Positions 11,155-18,950 are shown, numbered from the stretch's first letter. The stretch is 35,588 bases of DNA from an uncultured Saprospirales bacterium (GCA_913061325.1 CAJXUU010000016.1:1-35588), one strand, 5' to 3'. The notes: a model not told the origin generated them from the sequence alone. Made by a program: numbers and translations.

Positions 11155-11505
11155 TTACACAGCAAGTTTCTTTTGGAGATCGGCTTTCATAATAAAAGCG
11201 TCAAGAAACTCTTTCACCAATTTCTTTTTCGGTTCGGGAAGTTGTTCTACTTTTCGGAATTGATCTAATAGTACTTTATCAGAAATACTTTGAGCTGCAT
11301 TTTCATCAATCGACCCATTCATCAAGTAATCAGCAGAAATAGTTAAAGCGTTTGCAAGTTTTGTGAGTACTTCTGATGTTGGTTTATTTTCGCCTCTTTC
11401 ATATCTGGAAATATTGGTTACATGCACACCTACTAATTTGGCTAATGCACTCTGCGATAATCCTTTATTTGCTCTTTCTAGTTTTAGTCTATCTTTAAAT
11501 TCCAT
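11155..11505 (-). CDS. XRE-family HTH transcriptional regulator
   Basis: MEFKDRLKLERANKGLSQSALAKLVGVHVTNISRYERGENKPTSEVLTKLANAL is a canonical HTH_3 domain. Confidence 0.92.
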   Translation of the reverse strand: MEFKDRLKLERANKGLSQSALAKLVGVHVTNISRYERGENKPTSEVLTKLANALTISADYLMNGSIDENAAQSISDKVLLDQFRKVEQLPEPKKKLVKEFLDAFIMKADLQKKLAV

Positions 11506-11522
11506 GCTAACTATGCTTTGTT

Positions 11523-11650
11523 TGCTTACGTAAATATAGCTCTAATGCTTAGTTAAAGCAAATTGTTGTAAGCATGAAGGCTTATTTAGAAAGAACTATG
11601 CTTGGTTATATGAAACTAAGTTTGCTATATTTGTGAGCAGACTTGCTTAC
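11523..11650. promoter_or_regulatory. Divergent promoter/operator region between XRE regulator and primase-helicase
   Basis: TGCTTAC at 11523-11529 and 11644-11650, inverted GTAAGCA at 11568-11574, palindrome TGCTTagttaAAGCA at 11546-11560. TATATTTG at 11626-11633 fits the Bacteroidota TAnnTTTG -7 element. Confidence 0.5.
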
Positions 11651-11680
11651 AATCAATAAAAGTGTTAAAGTTTCATAATT

Positions 11681-14185
11681 ATGGAAATCGCTCAAATCAA
11701 AGCCCAACTCCCTATCCAAACAGTACTTACTCACTACAATCTTACTCCCGATCGAAACAACCGCCTGTGCTGTCCTTGGCATAGTGATAAAACTCCAAGT
11801 CTCCAGATCTATCCAAAGACAAATACTTGGACATGCTTCAGCAGTAAATGTGAGGCAGGCAGTGGCGACGCGATAGAAATGATCCAACAGATGGAGAAAT
11901 GCACTAAACATGAAGCACTGAAAAAGGCAAAGGATCTACTCGGGCATACAACGATCAAGAAGCAAGAGACGAAACCACAAGAGTGCTTAAGCGAGATCTT
12001 TACCAAACTAAAAGCGAATTACAAGAGATCGTCCAAAGCTCAAGTGTATGCAAAGAGTAGAATGATAGAAGGTGAAGAGCTTGGATATAATGGAGGAAGC
12101 TGGCAACACTTAAAACAATGTATCATCTTCCCACTCAGAAACAAAGAAGGTGAGATCGTAAGTCTATATGGAAGATCGATAATAGGCACAGATAAAAACA
12201 AGCATTACTATCTAAAGAATAGATCAGGAGTTTATCCAAATCATCCAACTGAAGAAACAGAAATCCTAACACTGACAGAATCAATAATAGATAGTGTACA
12301 TGTGCCAGAAATAAAGTTGGCCATGTATGGCACAAATGGATTAACTACCGAACACATCGTGTCAATCCAAAGTCTAGAGAAATTGCAAGAAATCATCTTG
12401 TTCTTTGATGGAGATGAAGCAGGAGATTCAGCAATACAGAAGGTAGGAAAGAAACTACACGAAATAAGACCAGGAATAAAAGTGAGCTATGTAGAAACTC
12501 CGAGAGATACAGATATCAATAGTTTAGTAGTGAATCATCCAGATACTTACAAAGAACTTATCAAAGACTTAACAGATAATAGAATTGAATTTTTTCTTTC
12601 AACTGAAAAAACAATTGAAGGAAAAAAGGAAACTGAAATAATAGAATCCAAATTAGATACAAGTAACAAGCACAATCTACGCTACAAAACTACCACAGCT
12701 ACATATAGCATCAAAGGCGGCATCACAAAGAATAGTCTGGATGCTATGAAAGTAACTTTAGTTATAGAGATAGAAGGCAGCCACAGGAAGAGCAGAAATA
12801 AGCTTGATCTATACGAAGACAAACAAGTAGAGAAGGTTAGCAGAGAAGCATCTGAAAAGCTCAATATAGAAGCCTCAGAAATAGAAAAGGATCTGAATCG
12901 ATTAACTGACTTACTGGATGAATATAGAGAGCAAGACAAGAAAGAAAAAATGCCTGTAGTGCAACTACTGAATTTAAAAGAAAGAGAGCAATGCTTAACC
13001 TTCTTGAAGAAACCCGACCTAATAAAGAGCATCGATAAATTAATAGAGAAATCTGGTGTAATTGGAGAAGAAAGCAACAGGATAAACTTGTTTTGTATAG
13101 CTGCATCACACAAGATGCCTCAGACATTACATGCACTCGTACAGGGAAGCTCAGGAAGTGGAAAGACACATCTACTTAAACAAATCACTAATCTGATGCC
13201 TGTAGAAAATGTAATCAGATTAACCAGAGTTACAGAATCAAGTTTTTACAATTATGGAGAAACAGAACTGAGAGGAAAGCTGATTGTAATAGAAGATTAT
13301 GATGGACTAAAAGAAGAAGCAGAATATGCATTTAGAGAGCTGCAAAGTAATGAGGAGATCATAAGTAGTACAAGTGTAAAGGATGAAAGAAGCGGAGAAA
13401 TAAAAGCCATGATCAGAAAGGTAAAAGGTCCTATTGGTAGTCTATCCGCAACTACAAGAAGTGAAATCTATGAAGACAATCTAAGTAGGTGTTTTGTGAT
13501 AGCAGTAGACGAAAGCAGCCAGCAAACCCACAGAATTATCAAATACCAAAACCAAGTATCAGCAGGAATAATCGACAAAGCCAAACAAGAGAAAGTAGTA
13601 AGATTCTTAGGTAACTGCATGAGGTTATTAAAGCCAATAGACGTTGTGAATCCATATGCTGCAAAGTTGAATCTACCACCAGAAGCTTTTAAAATCAGAA
13701 GACTCAACAGCAACTTCCAAGCCTTCATAAGACAGATCACATTAATCAATCAATACCAAAGGAAGACGGATGCGAAAGGTCGATTAATCACAGAATTAGA
13801 AGATATAAAGACAGCTGTAAATATCATGTTTGACAGTATCATACTGAAGATAGACGAGCTTGATGGAGGCTTACGATTGTTCTATGAAAGATTGAAAACC
13901 TACATCATAGAAAAAGCAGAACAGAACGAAGAGAAACCAAGTTTACAAGACTTTATCCAGCGAGAAATAAGGCACAATCTAAGAATCAGTAAAACGAGTT
14001 TGCAACGATATATAAGTGACTTGGTGACTCTAGAATACATCCAACAATCAGGAGGTCATCACAATAGAGGCTACAAATACAAGATTACGTATTGGGATGA
14101 TATCGGAAAGATTAGAGCAGAAATCAAGAACTATCTATATCAACAAATAGAGAAAATGAGTGAGCCTGTATTGTCGAAAGTATAA
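11681..14185 (+). CDS. CHC2 zinc-finger/TOPRIM primase fused to a P-loop helicase-like domain
   Basis: CHC2-type motif (CCPWHSDKTPSLQIYPKTNTWTCFSSKC), TOPRIM-like LFFDGDEAGDSA, Walker A GSSGSGKTHLL, Walker B-like KLIVIEDYDGL. 834 aa. Confidence 0.85.
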   Translation: MEIAQIKAQLPIQTVLTHYNLTPDRNNRLCCPWHSDKTPSLQIYPKTNTWTCFSSKCEAGSGDAIEMIQQMEKCTKHEALKKAKDLLGHTTIKKQETKPQECLSEIFTKLKANYKRSSKAQVYAKSRMIEGEELGYNGGSWQHLKQCIIFPLRNKEGEIVSLYGRSIIGTDKNKHYYLKNRSGVYPNHPTEETEILTLTESIIDSVHVPEIKLAMYGTNGLTTEHIVSIQSLEKLQEIILFFDGDEAGDSAIQKVGKKLHEIRPGIKVSYVETPRDTDINSLVVNHPDTYKELIKDLTDNRIEFFLSTEKTIEGKKETEIIESKLDTSNKHNLRYKTTTATYSIKGGITKNSLDAMKVTLVIEIEGSHRKSRNKLDLYEDKQVEKVSREASEKLNIEASEIEKDLNRLTDLLDEYREQDKKEKMPVVQLLNLKEREQCLTFLKKPDLIKSIDKLIEKSGVIGEESNRINLFCIAASHKMPQTLHALVQGSSGSGKTHLLKQITNLMPVENVIRLTRVTESSFYNYGETELRGKLIVIEDYDGLKEEAEYAFRELQSNEEIISSTSVKDERSGEIKAMIRKVKGPIGSLSATTRSEIYEDNLSRCFVIAVDESSQQTHRIIKYQNQVSAGIIDKAKQEKVVRFLGNCMRLLKPIDVVNPYAAKLNLPPEAFKIRRLNSNFQAFIRQITLINQYQRKTDAKGRLITELEDIKTAVNIMFDSIILKIDELDGGLRLFYERLKTYIIEKAEQNEEKPSLQDFIQREIRHNLRISKTSLQRYISDLVTLEYIQQSGGHHNRGYKYKITYWDDIGKIRAEIKNYLYQQIEKMSEPVLSKV

Positions 14186-14187
14186 GT

Positions 14188-14271
14188 TGGCGACCCATAT
14201 GCTTGGGTCACCAGATGGGTCACTCTATCAACTCAATATCAATGCTTTAGGCGCTGGCGACCCACGACCCA
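14188..14271. repeat. Cluster of direct and inverted TGGCGACCCA / TGGGTCACCA repeats between primase-helicase and recombinases
   Basis: TGGCGACCCA at 14188-14197 and 14255-14264; inverted TGGGTCACCA at 14204-14213; TGGGTCAC at 14216-14223; CGACCCA at 14265-14271. Confidence 0.8.
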
Positions 14272-14304
14272 AGAAAGTACTAAGGGGGAAATAAAAAATA
14301 AGGC

Positions 14305-15174
14305 ATGAGAAAACTAGAAATTATCCATCAATTAGAGACTTATTTAAATCGATTAGGCTACGGAGAAAAGACCATCATTATTATCAAAAGATGTTGTCTA
14401 GAATTTATGACTAGATTAGAAATAGAACAAGTTGAAGCTATCCAAGACATCACATCTGCAGACATTATCGATCACTACAATTACCTCAACGAAAGACCCA
14501 ACAAAATCACTCAGGGAGGACTATCAGGCAAATACATCGATCATCACATCTATAGCATGAAGATCTTCTTTGAGTGGCAACAAACCATCCAATCGATAGA
14601 AGGAAATCCAATGAGTCCGCTGACGTTCCCAAAAGGAGAAAGCAGACCGATGCAGATCCTAACACAATCAGAAATCCACCAGCTCTACGAAGTAACAGAA
14701 ACATGGAAAGAAAAGACTCTACTAAGTCTGTATTATGGTTGTGGTTTACGAAAATCAGAAGGTGAATCATTGGATATTAAAGACGTACATTTTAGAAGTG
14801 GAATCTTGTATGTGAGAAAGGGGAAAGGAAGTAAAAGACGAGCTGTACCCATGAGTAAGAAAGTAGCGGAACCAATCTATCAATACATCCATGAAGAACG
14901 ACAGAATCCCAATCAACTGAAAGCTTTAGTAATTAATAAAAAGGATGGAAGAATGAGAGGACAAACCTATGGACTACTACTTAAAAAGATGATGCTCAAA
15001 ACAGAAATCAATAAGGATATTACTCTTCATTGTCTTCGTCACTCGATTGCTACACACTTACTAGAATCTGGAATGAGAATAGAAAAGATACAAGACTTCT
15101 TAGGTCATAAACATCTAGAATCAACCATGAGATATACAAGAGTAAGCAAACAATTATTACATGGAACTAGCTGA
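14305..15174 (+). CDS. Tyrosine recombinase/integrase (first of tandem pair)
   Basis: Phage-integrase catalytic motifs: YYGCGLRKSEGESLDIKDV, HCLRHSIATHLLESGMRIEKIQDFLGHKHLESTMRYTRV. Confidence 0.92.
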   Translation: MRKLEIIHQLETYLNRLGYGEKTIIIIKRCCLEFMTRLEIEQVEAIQDITSADIIDHYNYLNERPNKITQGGLSGKYIDHHIYSMKIFFEWQQTIQSIEGNPMSPLTFPKGESRPMQILTQSEIHQLYEVTETWKEKTLLSLYYGCGLRKSEGESLDIKDVHFRSGILYVRKGKGSKRRAVPMSKKVAEPIYQYIHEERQNPNQLKALVINKKDGRMRGQTYGLLLKKMMLKTEINKDITLHCLRHSIATHLLESGMRIEKIQDFLGHKHLESTMRYTRVSKQLLHGTS

Positions 15175-16018
15175 CTATCTAAGATCAAAACATAGTGAGA
15201 AATCTGTCAGAAGATACTTACATGACATCAAGCAATATCAAACTTACAATGCTAATCATGAGACTGCAATACACAAAGATATCATGGATTACATTGGTTC
15301 TTTGAGACGTACAGAAATCACATCACAAACGATACTAACCACACTTTACAGCATCCGGAAATATTATGATTATCTGATGAAGTCCGGGCAAAGAGAGGAT
15401 CATCCTTGTAGGTTTATTAAGCTGAGAGATGGCAGACAAAAAGACATCCAATTACAAGACTTATTTACTACTGCAGAATTGGAAAAGCTACTCGATAGAA
15501 AAGAACGATATCCCAGGAATAAACTCAAGAATCAAATCATCATAAGTCTCTTAATCTATCAAGCTCTAAGCAATGGGGGAATCACAAGAATAGAACTATC
15601 AGACGTCAACTTAGAAGCGGCAGAAATCTATATCAGACAAAGTTCAACTCTTAATGAAAGAACTTTAAAACTAAGATCTAACCAAATCATGATGCTCTAC
15701 AAATACATCCATGAAGTACGTCTAAATCTGATCAAAGAAGAAACTGATATCCTTATACTAACAATGAGAGGAACAGCGGAAAAGGGTGAAGGAATCCATT
15801 ATCTAACAGAGACTTTAAGAAAGAAATATCCATCTAGAAAACTGAATCCTACGACTATCAGACAAAGTGTAATTACCAATCTACTGAAAGAAGGAAAAGA
15901 CCTTAGAATAGTCCAAGCTTTTGCTGGCCATAAACATCCAAGTACTACTGAAAAATACAAGCAAACAGACGTTGAGGAATTAAAAATCGAGGTGTTGAAA
16001 TATCATCCTTTGGGGTAA
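15161..16018 (+). CDS. Tyrosine recombinase-like protein (second of tandem pair, divergent catalytic region)
   Basis: Overlaps the first recombinase by 14 nt. C-terminus TTIRQSVITNLLKEGKDLRIVQAFAGHKHPSTTEKYKQ resembles integrase, but the expected HxLR box reads TIRQS and the first Arg box reads LSNGGITRIELSDV. Confidence 0.8.
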   Translation: MELADYLRSKHSEKSVRRYLHDIKQYQTYNANHETAIHKDIMDYIGSLRRTEITSQTILTTLYSIRKYYDYLMKSGQREDHPCRFIKLRDGRQKDIQLQDLFTTAELEKLLDRKERYPRNKLKNQIIISLLIYQALSNGGITRIELSDVNLEAAEIYIRQSSTLNERTLKLRSNQIMMLYKYIHEVRLNLIKEETDILILTMRGTAEKGEGIHYLTETLRKKYPSRKLNPTTIRQSVITNLLKEGKDLRIVQAFAGHKHPSTTEKYKQTDVEELKIEVLKYHPLG

Positions 16019-16178
16019 TGGAGACGAAAAAAATAAGATATCTATTACTTTTTTAGATATCTAAATTAAAAATGGTTTTTTTTAAAAGGACATAGAGAAG
16101 ACCACTGCCTGAAATTAAGGCTGTAGAAATGATATCAGATACTATGTCTAAGAAGAAATCCATTGATGTAAAGATAGT

Positions 16179-16421
16179 TTAAAAATCAGATAAAACCTGG
16201 ATTAATATATGATCTTTAGCTAGTTCAGAATCACCAAATTTTAAAGTAGGAATATGATCTTCGCCTCTACGTTTTCTTGCTTTAGAAGTAGATACAGTCT
16301 CGATATCCAATAATCTAAATATATGACCATCAGGAATAAACTGTTCATCCTCTGTGTAACAAAGTACATCAGCTTCAGGATTTAGTTTTTCTAGTTCTGC
16401 GATTAACTCTTTAACCTTCAT
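16179..16421 (-). CDS. Small hypothetical protein, phage/mobile-element type
   Basis: MKVKELIAELEKLNPEADVLCYTEDEQF... resembles small phage proteins beginning MxVxELIxxLxxLxPxAxV. Confidence 0.55.
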   Translation of the reverse strand: MKVKELIAELEKLNPEADVLCYTEDEQFIPDGHIFRLLDIETVSTSKARKRRGEDHIPTLKFGDSELAKDHILIQVLSDF

Positions 16422-16576
16422 AGTTTATTGTATTTACTATTACTCATCGATAAATGTGCCATATGTATTTTGCTGACATTAAGTCATATATGCAAGCTTA
16501 GAGATGACAGTGTGACTATTGGTTGTAATAAAAAGAAGTTGCTTGCTCCTTTGTCGCAAATTTATAGTTCTTCGTA

Positions 16577-17170
16577 TCTCCGCTAAAAAGCTTCGACACT
16601 CAGGCAGTGAAGCGGCGTTCGTCGTGACTCAGTCGCACACATACAGCGCCATACTCTCCAAAGTCGAGTAACAGGAGCTTCCTACGTCAGCACCTTTGTC
16701 ACAGTATGCGTCTCCTTCGGACTCCTCACAGTCTGTTTTACTGTCTGCGACAGACTATGCTTCCACTACTCCGCCAACTGGCGGATTCTTTACAGTACGC
16801 TACGCCATAGACTGCCACATCCATCACAGCCACATATTTGGCGGACTGCGCTCCGCCCTCGGCTGCATGAATCTTTTCTATATTGGTTCCGCTAAAGCTT
16901 CACCCTGTTTTAATCATATCATTTGCTGCAAGAGCAGCAACTTCGCTTTCGAGCCTCTACGGGTCGGCTCTCCCAGCTCACACCTCGGTTGGTATCCGCA
17001 GTCGTCCGCCACTTCCATTCCTTCCAGTCTTTCCCGTTATGTAGCCTTGTTCCTTGTTAACGACAACTTGGATGTTGACCTTCCGCCCTTCGGTTGGATC
17101 CTCAATTATTAAAGATAAAGCCGCTACGCTACCACGCTCAAATGCCTCGCTTCATCTTTAATAATCGAGG
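16577..17170. other. GC-rich, hairpin-dense noncoding segment (candidate structured RNA or recombination/replication site)
   Basis: Composition shift from AT-rich flanks. Hairpins GTCTG-CGA-CAGAC (16743-16755), CCGCCAACTGGCGG (16771-16784), GGCGGA-ctgcgc-TCCGCC (16840-16857), TTGCTGC-AAGA-GCAGCAA (16923-16940), GAGCC...GGCTC (16951-16970), and long IR 17100-17116/17154-17170. Confidence 0.6.
17100..17170. repeat. Inverted repeat CCTCAATTATTAAAGAT ... ATCTTTAATAATCGAGG
   Basis: 17-nt arms with one mismatch, enclosing a 37-nt spacer. Confidence 0.85.
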
Positions 17171-17488
17171 AATAGACCTTTTTTCTTTCAATTGAAATCA
17201 GTTGAGAAAGGTCTATTGAAAAGAGGTGTGCTGCACAAATTAAAATATAAATCATCATAAATTACAGACAATTAGTCAGTACAGAAAGACGATTAAAAAA
17301 AGCAATTTGTACAGCTCAAAACAATCATTTAAACTTGCTTAGAATTAATGAAACTGCGAGATGCAAGAAATAATAGTAGTAATAATAACGGTTTGTGCTC
17401 CTTTGGTATACCAAGAATATGTTCGTCGATCTGAATTAAAACAAAAAGACTAATTTTTTCTTTTTTCAATTGAAAGAAAAAATAGGTC
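17171..17488. repeat. Pair of inverted palindrome-containing repeats (TTTCAATTGAAA core)
   Basis: AATAGACCTTTTTTCTTTCAATTGAAA (17171-17197) is the near reverse complement of TTTCAATTGAAAGAAAAAATAGGTC (17464-17488). Also a perfect 11-nt hairpin AATAGACCTTT (17171-17181)/AAAGGTCTATT (17207-17217). Confidence 0.75.
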
Positions 17489-17556
17489 ATAAAAGATTAT
17501 CTTTGAATTAGACGAAAAGTTGTCTAATGGAGTGAGGATGTTGATGGAAAAGTTGT

Positions 17557-18333
17557 GCAGGTAATAAAGAGTATACTTATAATGGTAAGGAATTTCAAGA
17601 TGAGCTAGGGATAGATTTACACTACTATGGTTACCGAATGTACGATCCTGCAATAGGACGGTTTACAGGGGTAGATCCAATTGCCGAACAGTATGCTTTT
17701 GTGAGTGGATTTAATTATGCTGAGAATGATCCTGTGGCACATATAGATCTTCATGGTCTTCAAAAGGCAGATTATGAGATGTTCCCAAAAGTGAATCTAA
17801 CAGATAAATTTAAAAGCTTATGGGGCGATTTTACTACAGCACTTGGATTTGGCGGTGATGATGCCCCAACGGCTACTGATGTTGGAAATGCCTTGACAGC
17901 AGTTGTGACTATAGATGGTAATGATATAGATAGAGCTAAAAGTAGCATATCTGAACTCGGAGGATCATTACAGCATTATGGAGATGCAATGAAAGAAACA
18001 AGCCAAGAAGGAATGGGCGTCAGTATTATGCTTGCGGGCACCCCAGCGAGTCCATTATCCCCAACTATCGCGAAAGCATCTGGAATTACAGGTCTTATTG
18101 GGTCAGGGATGGTTCTTGCCGGTGAATATATGGAGAACGGGTCTATTAAAAATGAAACATTAGGAAATTTTCTTATTGAGCAAACGACAAGAGGGGCCTC
18201 TAAAAAACTTAAAGGAGTGATTAATGAAACTAGCATACTTGGCCAGACAGGGAACACAGTTATGAACAATATTTTGAAATCAAGTGTTGACGGAGCCAAA
18301 ATTGCTCTTGACAAGGAACTTAAAGATGACTAA
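17557..18333 (+). pseudogene. Orphan, 5'-truncated RHS C-terminal tip (RHS core end plus distinct candidate toxin domain)
   Basis: In-frame from GNKEYTYNGKEFQDELGIDLHYYGYRMYDPAIGRFTGVDPIAEQYAFVSGFNYAENDPVAHIDLHGL, homologous to the end of the 4225-10620 RHS core. In-frame TGA just upstream (about 17542) and no RHS body. First in-frame ATG at 17638. Confidence 0.88.
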
Positions 18334-18529
18334 TATATTTTTAAATATAATTGCTGGAATGGGCTTGATGCTTTTAGGCTATTATGTGGGAAAAGATGAG
18401 AGCCGTGGTTCTGATCCGACAAACAAGATTGAAGGAGGATGCTATAAAATTGCTTTCTACGTCCTAGGACTATTCTTAATTTTTCAAATAGTTGACATCA
18501 GTGTCATTTGGCAAACAATAGACGATTAG
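18326..18529 (+). CDS. Small membrane protein, putative immunity protein for the orphan RHS tip
   Basis: ATG overlaps the tip stop codon (ATGACTAA, 18326-18333). Two hydrophobic segments (NIFLNIIAGMGLMLLGYYV; IAFYVLGLFLIFQIVDISVI). Confidence 0.6.
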   Translation: MTNIFLNIIAGMGLMLLGYYVGKDESRGSDPTNKIEGGCYKIAFYVLGLFLIFQIVDISVIWQTIDD

Positions 18530-18530
18530 C

Positions 18531-18890
18531 ATGGACCAGAATAATAAATACACCACCGTTTGTTTAATAATAGCTATAATTTTTCTTGTGGATGGTATTA
18601 TAGTACTTCTAACGGATAGATCAATTATTACAATCGCCAAGATTATAATTAGTAGTTCAGTAATTGCATTTCGTTTATTTAGGTCGGAACATGTTTTTAA
18701 GTCAATACTTCTTCTAGGCATTCTTGTTGTTGCTTCGTCGCTAATCTTTTTGTTAGGGGGAGTGATGATCGCAGTTGGTTCAGGATTTAAAGAATTGAAT
18801 TTCACAGGAAATCTTATAGCTATATTAAATCTACTAATAGGGTTTTACTTAATCTTTAGAAATCCTTTAGTTACTATATCTAAAGAATGA
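18531..18890 (+). CDS. Small multi-TM membrane protein, second putative immunity/accessory protein
   Basis: Starts immediately after the previous ORF. 119 aa with several hydrophobic segments. Confidence 0.6.
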   Translation: MDQNNKYTTVCLIIAIIFLVDGIIVLLTDRSIITIAKIIISSSVIAFRLFRSEHVFKSILLLGILVVASSLIFLLGGVMIAVGSGFKELNFTGNLIAILNLLIGFYLIFRNPLVTISKE

Positions 18891-18920
18891 CCAATATGAA
18901 TTTAAGAAATTGAAAGTATA

Positions 18921-18950
18921 GCCTCAGAGAGATCTGGGGCTTTTGTTATT
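18921..18950 (+). terminator. Terminator of orphan RHS tip/immunity unit, homologous to 11121-11150
   Basis: GCCTCAGAgagaTCTGGGGCTTTTGTTATT, nearly identical to the terminator after the first RHS/immunity unit. Confidence 0.75.

Noticed and set aside
12682-13169. Minus-strand ORFs (143 and 102 aa) within the primase-helicase gene
   Set aside because: Ser/Leu/Phe-rich antisense frames opposite a well-supported CDS.
16696-17112. 138-aa plus-strand ORF across the GC-rich segment
   Set aside because: Composition (Ser/Cys/His-rich, almost no Lys) is unlike neighbouring proteins. It spans many hairpins and looks like a chance open frame in GC-rich DNA.
16577-17170. CRISPR array, group II intron or tRNA cluster in the hairpin-rich region
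   Set aside because: No regularly spaced direct repeats, no reverse transcriptase or convincing domain V, and no tRNA-like cloverleaf seen by eye.
17450-17653. Minus-strand 67-aa ORF overlapping the orphan RHS tip start
   Set aside because: Low-complexity AT-rich sequence, antisense to the recognised RHS core.
11155-18950. Diversity-generating retroelement or retron as explanation for tip variation
   Set aside because: No reverse transcriptase ORF in the window and no template/variable repeat pair noticed.
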